From Syntrophaceae bacterium UBA7520 (GTDB taxonomy: Bacteria > Desulfobacterota > Syntrophia > Syntrophales > Smithellaceae), in the NCBI GenBank assembly GCA_002478265.1, contig DLNC01000040.1, positions 46,256-110,255 on the forward strand: a stretch of 64,000 nt of DNA. Reading direction: 5' to 3'. This document shows positions 43,021 to 52,206 of this stretch, piece after piece; positions within the stretch are counted from its first letter, which is position 1; the number at the start of each line of letters is the position of its first letter. Below the pieces are notes generated by a model, which was given only the letters and a program-made list of their open reading frames with translations, had not been told where the DNA came from and did no database searches. Both the position numbers and the translations under genes were made by a program.

Positions 43021-43500
43021 TTATTCCTCTGCTTTATCTTCATCTTTTTTTGCCGGTTTTCTGATCGTGCTTCTGCGCGGTTTTTCTTCGGAGGTTCTAT
43101 CCGCGGGCTGAATAGTTTTGTCTTCAGCTGATGACGTCTCATTTTCCGTTACCGGCTGGGTTTTTTTCGCTTCGGCCGCGGCTATTTCGGCATCGATGCC
43201 TTCACGGGTAAGGGCTCCATCCTTTTTTATGCTGATGAATTTCAGCACACGGTCGTCAATTTTATAGTTTCTTTCAATCTCCGCCACAATCGGTCCGTCA
43301 CCCACAAAGTCAAAAAGAAAATAATATCCTTCTTTCTGCTTGTTGATTTCATAAGCAAGACGCCTTTTTCCCCACTTGTCAATCTTGGCGATGATGCCGT
43401 TGCGCTTGACGATGATATTTTCGATGCGTTCGATTATTTTGGAGATGTCGTCTTCGGATAAATCAGGCTTTACGATAGCGATAACTTCGTATCTTTTCAA
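43021..43500 (-). CDS. rpsF: Ribosomal protein bS6 with long C-terminal tail
   Basis: 159 residues. The first 95 form the S6 domain: MKRYEVIAIVKPDLSEDD, GKRRLAYEINKQKEGYY and KFISIKKDG. From about 100 on comes a low-complexity charged tail (KKTQPVTENETSS, then EEKPRRSTIRKP). The start is TTG with a perfect AGGAGG about 4 bases upstream. S6 and S18 are a heterodimer on the ribosome. Confidence 0.95.
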   Translation of the reverse strand: MKRYEVIAIVKPDLSEDDISKIIERIENIIVKRNGIIAKIDKWGKRRLAYEINKQKEGYYFLFDFVGDGPIVAEIERNYKIDDRVLKFISIKKDGALTREGIDAEIAAAEAKKTQPVTENETSSAEDKTIQPADRTSEEKPRRSTIRKPAKKDEDKAEE

Positions 43501-43522
43501 AATTCCTCCTTTTGGCTCTAAA

Positions 43523-43544
43523 GCCCGAAGTCTTTGCCGCGGGC
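43523..43544 (-). promoter_or_regulatory. Possible rpsF leader hairpin
   Basis: The minus-strand RNA folds GCCCG (43544-43540) with CGGGC (43527-43523) around a 12-base loop, just before the rpsF ribosome site. S6:S18 regulates its own mRNA through a leader hairpin in many bacteria; the specific CCG-bulge consensus is not clearly met here, so this is only a candidate. Confidence 0.3.
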
Positions 43545-43693
43545 AAGGAAGAGACCTCTATTTAAATGTTGGGGTGCTTCTATATCAGGCGACAAAAGAA
43601 ATCAAGGAGAAATATTGATGTTTCCATCAAGGTCTGAGAATAACGATATTTTTTTATCATAAAAGCGCTTGAAATTTGGTATGAAATAAAAAA

Positions 43694-43721
43694 TTGACTT
43701 TAACGCAAATTGGGCTAAATT
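43694..43721 (+). promoter_or_regulatory. Candidate promoter of the FGGY kinase gene
   Basis: TTGACT (43694-43699), 16-base spacer, TAAATT (43716-43721), 29 bases before the ATG. The two boxes and spacer equal those ahead of the flavin reductase gene. Confidence 0.45.
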
Positions 43722-43750
43722 GTTAAAAATATTTAATAAACGGGGCAAGC

Positions 43751-45331
43751 ATGCGCGGTAAAGATAAATTTGTTCTGTCTATCGATTTGGGGACATCGGG
43801 CGTCAAGACCGCGCTTATTTCCGTTTACGGGGAAATCGTCGGCAGTGAATTTTCTGAGTTGGATTTTTTTCTTTATCCGGACGGCGGCGCCGAACAGGAC
43901 CCGCGGGCATGGTGGAGCGCGATCAAGGGTTCAGCGAAAAAACTTATCGCTAAAAAAGTGATTTCGCCGGAAAATATAATCGCGGTAAGTGTTACCGCGC
44001 AGTGGGCGGGAACAGTCGCCGTGGATAAGCAGGGCGAACCGGTGCTGAACGCGATTATCTGGATGGACAGCCGCGGCGCGGAACCTCTAAAAGATATTTT
44101 TAAAGGTTTCATCAAAGTTCACGGTTATCCTTTTTTCCGTCTGATGAAATGGATGAGATTAACGGGCGGGGCGCCAGGATTCGCGGGGAAAGACCCGCTG
44201 TGTCATATTTTGTGGATAAAACAACAAAGGCCTGATCTTTACCAAAAAACATATAAATTTCTCGAGCCGAAAGATTATATTAATCTTTGTTTTACGGGTA
44301 AATTTGCGGCAACGTTCGATTCGATACTTCTGCACTGGGTGACCGATAATCGTGATCCGTCGCATGTTGTATACTCTGATCAGCTCTTAAAAATGACCGG
44401 TATTGACCGCGCCAAGCTGCCGGATTTAATCAAGGCAACAGATATTCTGGCAAAGGTGAAAGACGAAGTTGCTGTGGAGCTGGGACTGGTCAAGGGAACG
44501 CCGGTAATCGGCGGCACTCCCGACGTTCCTTGCTCGAGTATCGGTTCCGGCGCGGTGCGCGACTATGAAGGGTATCTTTACGTCGGCACCTCATCATGGA
44601 TTTCGGCTCATGTCCCTTTTAAAGGAACAGACGTTGTTCATAATTTCGGATCATTTCCCAGCCCTGTTACAGGGCGTTACATTATTCTCAGCGAACAGCA
44701 GGGTGCGGGTAACTGCCTGGTCTGGCTGAGAGACAACATTCTTTATCACAAGGACGAACTGATTAAAGAAGAGTGCGCCCCGGATATCTATAAAGTTATG
44801 GATAGCATAGTCGAGCGCGTTACCGCGGGAGCTAATAATCTGATTTTTACCCCCTGGCTTTACGGGGAGCGTACGCCCGCGGATGATGCTTATATCCGCG
44901 CTTCGTTTTTTAATCTTTCCGTGGCAAATAACAGGGAAGATATTCTGCGCGCGGTGTTTGAAGGAGTGGCGTTCAATTCTCGCTGGCTTTTGGAGCCGAT
45001 GGAAAAATTTATCGGCCGGCCTTTTGCGCACCTTAATTTCATCGGTGGCGGCGCCAAATCTGATGCCTGGTCGCAGATTTTCGCTGACGTATTCAACAGG
45101 AAAATTCGACAGGTCAAAGACCCGCTTTTTGCTAACACGCGCGGCGCGGCCTTTCTGGCGGCAATCGCCTTGAAACACATCACGTTCGATGAAGTTTCCG
45201 GTTTCGTGCCGATTAAAGACGAATATCTTCCGAATCCAGCCAACCGCGCCATTTACGAAAAGCATTATAGAGAATTTTTAAGGCTTTACCAGGCGCAAAA
45301 AAAAGCCTGCAAACGCATGAACAGCAAATGA
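43751..45331 (+). CDS. FGGY-family carbohydrate kinase (xylulokinase-like)
   Basis: 526 residues, two ASKHA domains. The phosphate-1 loop is SIDLGTSGVKTALIS, a catalytic Asp is likely the one in GGTPDVPCSSIGSG, and the adenosine loop is FIGGGAKSDAWSQ near 430. It is closest to xylulokinase-type members by eye but substrate cannot be set. It faces a class II aldolase gene convergently with 29 bases between, so both may act on the same sugar phosphate (inference). No sugar transporter is adjacent. Confidence 0.85.
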   Translation: MRGKDKFVLSIDLGTSGVKTALISVYGEIVGSEFSELDFFLYPDGGAEQDPRAWWSAIKGSAKKLIAKKVISPENIIAVSVTAQWAGTVAVDKQGEPVLNAIIWMDSRGAEPLKDIFKGFIKVHGYPFFRLMKWMRLTGGAPGFAGKDPLCHILWIKQQRPDLYQKTYKFLEPKDYINLCFTGKFAATFDSILLHWVTDNRDPSHVVYSDQLLKMTGIDRAKLPDLIKATDILAKVKDEVAVELGLVKGTPVIGGTPDVPCSSIGSGAVRDYEGYLYVGTSSWISAHVPFKGTDVVHNFGSFPSPVTGRYIILSEQQGAGNCLVWLRDNILYHKDELIKEECAPDIYKVMDSIVERVTAGANNLIFTPWLYGERTPADDAYIRASFFNLSVANNREDILRAVFEGVAFNSRWLLEPMEKFIGRPFAHLNFIGGGAKSDAWSQIFADVFNRKIRQVKDPLFANTRGAAFLAAIALKHITFDEVSGFVPIKDEYLPNPANRAIYEKHYREFLRLYQAQKKACKRMNSK

Positions 45332-45360
45332 ACTATTTTTTGTAAAGAAAAAGCGGTAAG

Positions 45361-45990
45361 TTAAGAGATGGGCAGTTCAGTGACAGGCTTACCAGTGGAA
45401 AGTGCCAGGTAGTAAATCTGGGCGGCTTTTTCCAATAGCTCCGCGTGGAGTAGGGCTTGATTCATGGTTTTTCCCAAAGCCAAAATGCCGTGATTCTGAA
45501 TAATGTAGGCGTTGGCGTTGTTTGATAATTTAGCGCCGACATTTGCCGCCAGTTCTCTGCTTCCGGAAAGAGCGTAGGGGACAACCTGAATTATTTTACC
45601 CAGCGCCCAGGAGACTTCATCAAAAAGGGCAGGGATGGGCAAGTTGAGGATGGCAAAGACACTGCCGTAAGTCTGATGGGTGTGCACGATGGCGTTAATT
45701 TCCGGACGCTTTTGGTAAATAACACTGTGCATTCCCGATTCGATGGACGGTTTGCGGCCTTTTTTTACTGCTATTTCTTTATTATCAAATCCGATGATAC
45801 AGATATCATTCAAAGATAGTTCCTGGTATTTTACACCGGATGGAGTGATCGCCATTGTCGTATCATCAATCCGCGCGGAAACATTGCCGCCTGAACCGCG
45901 TAACGAGCCGAAATAGCCGTGCTGGGATAGCCACATACCCGCGTTCAATACTTCTTTTTTATAAGTTTTGTATTTAGAAAATAAATTCAC
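45361..45990 (-). CDS. Class II aldolase/adducin family protein (fuculose-phosphate aldolase-like)
   Basis: 209 residues. Zn ligands are visible: His in IVHTHQTYGS (two) and His in QNHGILALG, with the likely catalytic Glu in SIESGMHSVIY near 72. This resembles L-fuculose-1-phosphate aldolase, L-ribulose-5-phosphate 4-epimerase and methylthioribulose dehydratase. Family discrimination is not possible by eye. It is paired tail to tail with the FGGY kinase. No clear ribosome site was checked beyond the ATG. Confidence 0.85.
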   Translation of the reverse strand: MNLFSKYKTYKKEVLNAGMWLSQHGYFGSLRGSGGNVSARIDDTTMAITPSGVKYQELSLNDICIIGFDNKEIAVKKGRKPSIESGMHSVIYQKRPEINAIVHTHQTYGSVFAILNLPIPALFDEVSWALGKIIQVVPYALSGSRELAANVGAKLSNNANAYIIQNHGILALGKTMNQALLHAELLEKAAQIYYLALSTGKPVTELPIS

Positions 45991-46013
45991 GGCTAATTTA
46001 TTCGTGCCTTCAG

Positions 46014-46029
46014 TCCCGCATGCGCGGGA
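46014..46029. repeat. Short GC-rich hairpin, REP-like
   Basis: TCCCGC (46014-46019) and GCGGGA (46024-46029) with a 4-base loop, in the gap between the aldolase gene and tRNA-Arg. The surroundings (CCTTCAG and CTTACGTCTTCAGC) look like a decayed intergenic repeat. Confidence 0.45.
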
Positions 46030-46085
46030 TTACGCGTCGCACAGCAACGCTTCACCTTTGGCCTTACGTCTTCAGCCTTAATCAA

Positions 46086-46162
46086 TGGTAGGCGATGTGA
46101 GATTCGAACTCACGGCCTCTGGTTCCGGAGACCAGCGCTCTATCCAACTGAGCTAATCGCCC
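46086..46162 (-). tRNA. tRNA-Arg (anticodon CCG)
   Basis: 77 bases with an encoded CCA (46088-46086). GGGCGAT pairs with ATCGCCT (one G-U), the D arm has TTAGCTCAGTTGG, the anticodon stem CTGGT/ACCAG holds CTCCGGA with anticodon CCG decoding CGG, and the T arm has GTTCGAATC. Confidence 0.96.
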
Positions 46163-46201
46163 ACGCGGCATTTTCTACTATATACCGGGGTAATCTTCAA
46201 T

Positions 46202-47755
46202 TCATTTTCCGGGAGGATGATTATCCTGTTTTTTTGCGGTGTGGTCTTTCCCGAGATAAAAATTAAGCCAGGAAGAGCTCTGGTGCAGATCCCAGTCGCA
46301 GGGCGGGACAATATTTTGTCCCAGTTGCGCTTCTTGCCCGTATTTTTTTAAACGCGCGTAAGCGCGGACATAAATACACTGCTTCTTAAAAGGATACACC
46401 TCGCACCAGCCCAGGAAGCTGCCGCCACAGGCGCCGTTGCGCTGATTTTTCGGGCATTGCGACATCGGACAAAGGTAGGCGATATCAATCAGCGCGCAAT
46501 CGCCGCAATCTTTACAATCGAAGATTAGAACTTTGGTCAGGTGCTCCAGTTTATGAAATAAATTTACCAGCTTGGAGGCGGCAATTTTGCGGCTGATCGC
46601 TTTCATCAAACCGTACAATTTTTTCCCCGGCTCAAACATGAGCGTGTGGAAGAAACGGGAGATGCCGTAAGAAATTTCCAGTTTGGCGGAAGCTTTAGCG
46701 GCTTTCCGGTTAAAAAGAGTTTCTTTGTTTAAGCCGGTTTGAGGATCATGCTCGAAATAGTAAAAACCGTTCTCCATAGGATAGTCAAAGTATTTGATTA
46801 GTTCCCGCCATTTTGGCGCGAGCGTTTCTCCCTGGCGGATAATTTCCTGCACCTGTTCGTATTTAATGTTGTGCCCGCCGATATGAACGCCGTTAAAGCC
46901 GATGCCTTTCATAATCGCGTACATCCGCGCGGCTCGCAGCATTCTGGCCGCCACTCCTTTGTCTGTTTCTTTTTGTTCGCGGCTCAGATCCATCAGCAAC
47001 TTATCGGTAACCACAGAGCCGGGCAGTTCATTATTGTTCATCATGCGCGCCGCGCCGTAGGGAAGGATGTAGATATTTCCCACGATGGGAACATTAAAGC
47101 CGCTTTGCTTCATAAAAAGAAACGCTTCGTGAATCTTGCGCACATCATAACCAAGCTGCGTCACGATAAATTGTGCGCCCGCGGCGATTTTCTTTTTCAG
47201 TTTATAATACTGCGCCATCTGTTCCGCTTCAGTCGCCTTAAATGGTGAAACTACCGCGCCGGCGAAAAAGTCACCGGGTTTTTGCCGGATGACGCCTTTA
47301 GGGCCAGGTGATTCCATGCCCTTGTTCATCGCCGAGATAAGTTCCAGCGCGTGAACGGGGTCAAAATCAAAAACAGGCGCGGGCCTGCCCTGAAAACCGG
47401 CTACAGGATAATCACCGCTCATGACCAGCAGGTTGCGCACGCCCGCGCGGTCCAGGGCATAAAGCTGGCTTTCCAGCGCGCTGCGGTTTTTATCTTTACA
47501 GGTAAAATGGACCAGGGGTTCGATGCCCATTTTTAATATTTCGATACCCATAAAATCGGCAGACATGGCCGGTGTTCCCCCGGGATTATCCGTCAAGCTT
47601 AAGGCGTGGATTGTTTTACCGGCGGCGGCCTGCCTGGCGAGCGCTAGAAGATTATCCTGCGTCGTCTCTCTGGCGCCGCGTCCCGGTACCAACTCCCAGG
47701 TAACGGTAAAAATGTCAGGGTCGAGCAGCGCTTTTTTAAATAAATTCTCTTTCAT
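46202..47755 (-). CDS. metF: Methylenetetrahydrofolate reductase with MetV-like C-terminal domain
   Basis: 517 residues starting at the ATG with AAGGA upstream; the open frame extends further but lacks a start of that quality. The N-terminal TIM barrel (about 1-310) matches MetF: VTWELVPGRGARE, SLTDNPGGTPAMSA and QLGYDVRKIHEAF. The C-terminal part (about 400-500) has the Cys-rich MTHFR_C/MetV block with CKDCGDCALID, CPMSQCPKNQ and WCEVYPFKKQC, which probably binds Fe-S or Zn. In acetogens MetF and MetV are separate partner subunits. It reduces methylene-THF to methyl-THF for methionine or Wood-Ljungdahl flux (inference). Confidence 0.88.
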   Translation of the reverse strand: MKENLFKKALLDPDIFTVTWELVPGRGARETTQDNLLALARQAAAGKTIHALSLTDNPGGTPAMSADFMGIEILKMGIEPLVHFTCKDKNRSALESQLYALDRAGVRNLLVMSGDYPVAGFQGRPAPVFDFDPVHALELISAMNKGMESPGPKGVIRQKPGDFFAGAVVSPFKATEAEQMAQYYKLKKKIAAGAQFIVTQLGYDVRKIHEAFLFMKQSGFNVPIVGNIYILPYGAARMMNNNELPGSVVTDKLLMDLSREQKETDKGVAARMLRAARMYAIMKGIGFNGVHIGGHNIKYEQVQEIIRQGETLAPKWRELIKYFDYPMENGFYYFEHDPQTGLNKETLFNRKAAKASAKLEISYGISRFFHTLMFEPGKKLYGLMKAISRKIAASKLVNLFHKLEHLTKVLIFDCKDCGDCALIDIAYLCPMSQCPKNQRNGACGGSFLGWCEVYPFKKQCIYVRAYARLKKYGQEAQLGQNIVPPCDWDLHQSSSWLNFYLGKDHTAKKQDNHPPGK

Positions 47756-47976
47756 CAATATCCTTAAGAACGCTTTTTTGATGGTCAGGCGCTGAAAATC
47801 GCATTTACTAAATGCGTTGTCAACATTTTTTAGCAGATGAAAATACAATTTATCCCCCTAAGTGACAGCGGAAAAGGCAAAACAGGAAATGAACCTTATT
47901 TTCCGATAAGCGCGCTAGCGTCGAAGAGTCTCCATTAAGTATTGCAGACAGTTGAAAAATTTGTTACTTTTAAGCC

Positions 47977-49518
47977 ATGTGGGGCAGGAAAAATAGTCAT
48001 GCGCAAAGAACTGTCGGCTTTCTGATAATTCTTTGCTGTATTTTTTTATCACGGCCTTGTTTTGCTTCTTTGGAAATTGCCAATGTTCGGCACTGGACGG
48101 CGCCCGATCACACGCGCATCGTTCTGGATGTCAGTGCCGAACCTGTTTATGAGGTCGAACAAACAGATAATCTGCTTATCCTAACTTTCAAAAAAGCTTA
48201 TCTGAATAAAGAGATAGCTCCAGAACTTATCCTGAACAAGCCGGGTATAAAAAAGCTGATTTTTAATGCCTTCAATCAGGAAGACATAAAAATAGAAATT
48301 TACCTGGATGAGCACGAAAAGGCGGAAGTATTTAAATTAAAAAAGTTTCAGGACAGACCAGACCGCGTTGTCGTGGATATAACCCTGAAAGGGCAGTCCG
48401 TTCCGGAAGAAGTGCCGGCGGAGCCACAGCCGATCGCCAAGCGTAAAAGAATAATTGTTATTGATCCGGGACACGGCGGTGAAGATCCGGGCGCGGTCTC
48501 CAAAAGGAACAAAGGGGTGTATGAGAAAGACATCGTGCTGGCCATCAGCAAGGAAATAAAAAAAGCCATAGATAAAAATCCGGATTTCCGCGCCGTGCTG
48601 ACGCGCAGCGGGGATTATTACGTGTCCTTCAATAAGCGCCTGCAGATCGCCAGGGACTTAAACGCGAGTCTCTTCATCAGCGTCCATGCCGATGCCGCGA
48701 GAAACAAAAGAGCGAAAGGTTCTTCCGTTTATTCGCTGTCCACCGGCGGCGCCAGTTCCGAGGCGGCAAGGCTTTTGGCTAGCAATGAAAATCTCGCGGA
48801 TATAGTCGGTGGCGTGCCCGGCAGTGAAGGGAAAAACGAATTTGACCCCATCATCCTGAACATGTATCAGACCAACACCATTAATTTATCGCGCAACTAC
48901 GCCGAGGTTTTGATAAAACATCTCAATAGAATAAATTGTCTGAAATACGACAGTGTCCAGGAAGCTCCTTTTAATGTTTTGAAACTTCCGGATATTCCTG
49001 CCGTGCTTTTGGAGACGGCGTATCTTTCCAATCCGGAGGAAGAGCGCCTTTTGCGCAGCAGAGATTTTCAAAAAAGGATCGCCGCCGCCGTGGCTTCATC
49101 GGTCAGCGAGTATTTTGTAGGCACGGCGACCGTGTACGAATATCTGACGACGGAAAACCAGCCTAAAGAGGAGAAAAAAAACGGCAAGACTGTCACGGAG
49201 AGGTATACAATAAAACGAGGTGACACGCTTTTTTCCGTGGCGAAAAAGCATGATACGACTGTAGCCATCATTCTGAAGATAAATAACATGAAGTTACACG
49301 ACAGAATTTACGTGGGGCAGAAAATTCTTGTCCCTGTCAATGGAACAAAAACAGCCGCGGTAGCAAAGAATGTCAAAAAGTATACGGTCAAAAAAGGTGA
49401 TACCCTTTATTCCTTGGCCAAAAATCACGCCGTTACGGTTGATGAGCTTCGTGATCTCAACAATATGAAAAGCGGGGATACACTTTATTTGGGGCAGGTA
49501 ATTAATCTTCCGCGTTAA
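47977..49518 (+). CDS. amiC: N-acetylmuramoyl-L-alanine amidase (AmiC-like) with AMIN and LysM domains
   Basis: Hydrolyses the amide between MurNAc and L-Ala during cell separation. 513 residues: signal peptide (1-30), AMIN domain (about 32-140, septal targeting), Zn-dependent Amidase_3 (155-385) with H166 and E169 in VIDPGHGGEDPGA, H in SVHADAARN and the catalytic Glu in LLETAYLSNPEEE, and two C-terminal LysM domains (about 403-450 and 466-513). LysM on an AmiC-type protein is less common in E. coli-like forms. No ribosome site is obvious before the ATG. Confidence 0.93.
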   Translation: MWGRKNSHAQRTVGFLIILCCIFLSRPCFASLEIANVRHWTAPDHTRIVLDVSAEPVYEVEQTDNLLILTFKKAYLNKEIAPELILNKPGIKKLIFNAFNQEDIKIEIYLDEHEKAEVFKLKKFQDRPDRVVVDITLKGQSVPEEVPAEPQPIAKRKRIIVIDPGHGGEDPGAVSKRNKGVYEKDIVLAISKEIKKAIDKNPDFRAVLTRSGDYYVSFNKRLQIARDLNASLFISVHADAARNKRAKGSSVYSLSTGGASSEAARLLASNENLADIVGGVPGSEGKNEFDPIILNMYQTNTINLSRNYAEVLIKHLNRINCLKYDSVQEAPFNVLKLPDIPAVLLETAYLSNPEEERLLRSRDFQKRIAAAVASSVSEYFVGTATVYEYLTTENQPKEEKKNGKTVTERYTIKRGDTLFSVAKKHDTTVAIILKINNMKLHDRIYVGQKILVPVNGTKTAAVAKNVKKYTVKKGDTLYSLAKNHAVTVDELRDLNNMKSGDTLYLGQVINLPR

Positions 49519-49555
49519 TTCGGGCTGTGTCTTCGGATAAAATCCAAAATAAAAA

Positions 49556-50347
49556 TTATTTTGCCGAGACGGACGCCAGCATGTCTTTGAGTTTGATTTC
49601 CGGGTGGCGGTAGCGTTTTTTCTTCTGTGTATTTTTCCCGTACTGAATTGCTTCTTCCGGGCACCACTGCAGGCAGGCAAAGCATTGCTCGCAATTATGC
49701 TGCCAGGAGGGCTTGCCTTCCGTCAGCAAAATATTATGAGCCGGGCATATTTTCTCACAGATGCGGCAGTCGGTGCATTTATCGTCCGCCCAAAATGATT
49801 TATCCATTTTATGAATATGCGGAAAGGATTTGCGGTAGAAGAAAGAGAATATAATATTCTGCCACAGTGGGCCTTTTTCCGGCGCAAGGTTTCTTTGCTC
49901 TTTGATAATTTCGGCGATATGTTTAATTTTTTCTTCGGACCGACGGAATTTATTTTGTTGTTTATTTTCGGCAATCGCGCCACCCCAGGGGATGTAATTG
50001 CTGGGCATATCGAGGGAAAAACCTGCGTTGAGCGCCAATCCTTTGTCGGACAATATATTTTGCAGTTGCAACAGCGTGGCGGCAACCTGTCCGGCGTTTA
50101 CGGCAAGGGCAAAATAATACTTGGCTGAGTTAGAGTTAAGGCGCTTCGTAAAATCGATGACAATCCTGGGTAAGCCCCAGATATGTACGGGAAACACCAA
50201 GCCGATAATTTGCGCAGCCGCGTTATCTGTTACTTGATAGTCGGCAGCAAGGGAAATAAGACGGGCGTTATCTAGGTTTTCGGCAAGTTTTCTTGCCGCC
50301 CAGAGGGAATTCCCCGTTCCTGTAAAATAATAAATTTGCGTTGTCAT
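49556..50347 (-). CDS. EFR1-family flavodoxin-ferredoxin protein
   Basis: 263 residues. An N-terminal flavodoxin-like domain begins IYYFTGTGNSLWAAR (FMN phosphate loop TGTGNS), and two [4Fe-4S] ferredoxin motifs follow near the end: CTDCRICEKICP and CEQCFACLQWCP. EFR1 proteins carry electrons between flavin and Fe-S centres in anaerobes; partners are unknown. It starts 8 bases after the glutaredoxin-like gene, so the two form a redox pair. Confidence 0.92.
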   Translation of the reverse strand: MTTQIYYFTGTGNSLWAARKLAENLDNARLISLAADYQVTDNAAAQIIGLVFPVHIWGLPRIVIDFTKRLNSNSAKYYFALAVNAGQVAATLLQLQNILSDKGLALNAGFSLDMPSNYIPWGGAIAENKQQNKFRRSEEKIKHIAEIIKEQRNLAPEKGPLWQNIIFSFFYRKSFPHIHKMDKSFWADDKCTDCRICEKICPAHNILLTEGKPSWQHNCEQCFACLQWCPEEAIQYGKNTQKKKRYRHPEIKLKDMLASVSAK

Positions 50348-50355
50348 TTCAGATT

Positions 50356-50817
50356 TCAGGGGAATAATTTAAGCACTCTATTATACACAGATTCGGAAAA
50401 ACCGTAAACGTGGTTGCGGTTGATAATGGCGAAAGGAACCTCCTCGCTGTCGTCAATACTTTTGCGGCGCGCCGCGGCATCAGGATCGTTATCCATGTTA
50501 TATTCAGTGAATCCGACATTCTGCGCCTGCAGAAACTCACGTGCCTTATCGCAATCCGGGCATTCATTTTTTGTGTAAAGAACAACCTCCGGCTTTCTGT
50601 CCTCTTTCTGCTCGGTTTTCTCCTGCTCAGTGGGCGCGCCACCGGAGTCAAATTTATGAACCTGCATTTTTTTGGGGATGGCATTGGGTGGAGGAGGATA
50701 GTTGGTGATATGCGTCACGCCCTCTTCATCTTCCCAAGTGTAAAACTGGGCGTAGGACGAGGTGAAGGCAAAAAAAAGCGTAACAAGAAACACCATAATA
50801 ATTACGCGTTTATGCAT
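50356..50817 (-). CDS. Secreted glutaredoxin-fold protein with DUF4124
   Basis: 153 residues from the ATG with GGAGG upstream. A signal peptide (about 1-23, SSYAQFY) is followed by a DUF4124 segment (YTWEDEEGVTHITNYPPP) that occurs on many periplasmic proteins, a charged linker, and a glutaredoxin-like domain with the CPDC active site in NECPDCDKAREFL near residue 88 and the GSH-site-like EVPFAIINRNHVYGF. Disulfide reduction or isomerisation outside the cytoplasm is inferred. Co-transcribed with the EFR1 gene. Confidence 0.88.
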   Translation of the reverse strand: MHKRVIIMVFLVTLFFAFTSSYAQFYTWEDEEGVTHITNYPPPPNAIPKKMQVHKFDSGGAPTEQEKTEQKEDRKPEVVLYTKNECPDCDKAREFLQAQNVGFTEYNMDNDPDAAARRKSIDDSEEVPFAIINRNHVYGFSESVYNRVLKLFP

Positions 50818-51024
50818 GATTGCCTCCTGCAAAAATTATTTCCTGATTATTTTAGTCATTAATTTCAAGCCATTATACAGCGATAATTAAGTTATTTCCA
50901 TCATAAATTTATCTTTTCTTGCTTCAATATGCCGGAGTGGTCGCAAACATTTCATGAATTAATGCATTGCTTTTTGCCATTTATTAATTATTTTAGTAAG
51001 AAATAAATATTTGATGAGGAATAA

Positions 51025-52164
51025 ATGTTCGGCAGATCAATAACTCTTTTTACGCTATTGGGTTTTGAGGTCAAGGTTGATTTAAGCTGGCTGATTTTGG
51101 CGGCGCTGATTACCTGGTCTCTGGCCAGCGGAATATTCCCGGAATATTATAAGGATTTGCCGGGAAGTTCCTACTGGCTCATGGGGGCAGCGGGCGCCGC
51201 CGGGCTTTTTTTGTCGATCGTCCTTCATGAACTGGCGCATTCGCTTGTAGCCAGAAAATACGGCATCACCATGAGGGGGATAACATTGTTTATTTTCGGC
51301 GGTGTTGCGGAAATGGAAGACGACCCGCCCAGCCCGCGCGCGGAATTTTTTATGGCGATCGTCGGGCCGGTATCCAGCGCGCTTATCGGCATGCTTTTAT
51401 TTTTTGTGACTTTTTGGGCCGAACAGGCAGGGTTTCCGGTAGCTTTCAAAGGCGTAACCGCCTATCTGGCATGGCTCAATGTAGTCTTGGCCGTGTTTAA
51501 TTTGGTTCCGGCCTTTCCGCTTGATGGCGGCAGAGTATTGCGGTCCATTTTGTGGAAGTGGAAAAACAATCTGCGCTGGGCGACGGCGATCGCTTCCAGA
51601 GTAGGTTCCGGTCTGGGGCTTGCGCTCATTATCGCCGGTGTCATTTCCTTTTTTTGGGGAAATTTTATCGGGGGGCTGTGGTGGTTTATGATCGGGTTGT
51701 TTATCCGCTCGGCGGCGCAGCGTTCCTATCAGCAGCTTCTGGCGCGGGGACTTTTTCAGTCAAAAAAAGTAAAAGATTTTATGGTTAAAGAGCCGTTGAC
51801 TGTGTCACGCTCTACATCCCTGCAGGAATTTGTGGAAAATTACGCATATAAGTATCATTTTCAGATGTATCCGGTGTTGTCCTTCGGCAAATTGGCCGGC
51901 TGTGTTTCCGTGCATAACGTGGCTTCTGTGCCTCGTGAAGAATGGCCGACACAGACAATCAGCGCCATCATGGAAAATTGCGATGAAAATAACGCTATCG
52001 ATCCTGAAGCGGACGCCAACAAAGCACTCGAAATCATGAATCGCACCGGTAACAGCAGATTAATGGTTGTGGAAGGGGATAAGCTGGTGGGAATTATCAC
52101 GCTCAAAGATATGCTTAAATATTTATCGCTGAAGATGGAATTAAATGATCTGGAATCCGGGTGA
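51025..52164 (+). CDS. Site-2 protease family intramembrane metalloprotease with CBS pair
   Basis: 379 residues. Zn-binding HELAH has H68, E69 and H72, and the third ligand D167 lies in FPLDGGRVL. About five or six membrane segments cover residues 15-225, and a CBS pair follows (about 250-370, KVKDFMVKEPLTVSRSTS and SAIMENCDENNAIDPEAD). The group cleaves membrane proteins or lipoproteins in the bilayer; CBS domains probably sense an adenine nucleotide. GAGGA precedes the ATG. Substrate unknown; no sigma/anti-sigma pair is nearby. Confidence 0.93.
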   Translation: MFGRSITLFTLLGFEVKVDLSWLILAALITWSLASGIFPEYYKDLPGSSYWLMGAAGAAGLFLSIVLHELAHSLVARKYGITMRGITLFIFGGVAEMEDDPPSPRAEFFMAIVGPVSSALIGMLLFFVTFWAEQAGFPVAFKGVTAYLAWLNVVLAVFNLVPAFPLDGGRVLRSILWKWKNNLRWATAIASRVGSGLGLALIIAGVISFFWGNFIGGLWWFMIGLFIRSAAQRSYQQLLARGLFQSKKVKDFMVKEPLTVSRSTSLQEFVENYAYKYHFQMYPVLSFGKLAGCVSVHNVASVPREEWPTQTISAIMENCDENNAIDPEADANKALEIMNRTGNSRLMVVEGDKLVGIITLKDMLKYLSLKMELNDLESG

Positions 52165-52176
52165 TTTGCAATAAAC

Positions 52177-52204
52177 TAAAAATATAAAGGGAAATATCTT
52201 TCCC
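52177..52204 (-). terminator. Candidate terminator after the giant activase
   Basis: GGGAAA (minus, from 52204) with TTTCCC and a four-base loop, followed on the minus strand by the T-rich CTTTATATTTTTAG. The 6-base stem is short, so it is a moderate candidate. Confidence 0.45.
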
Positions 52205-52206
52205 GG

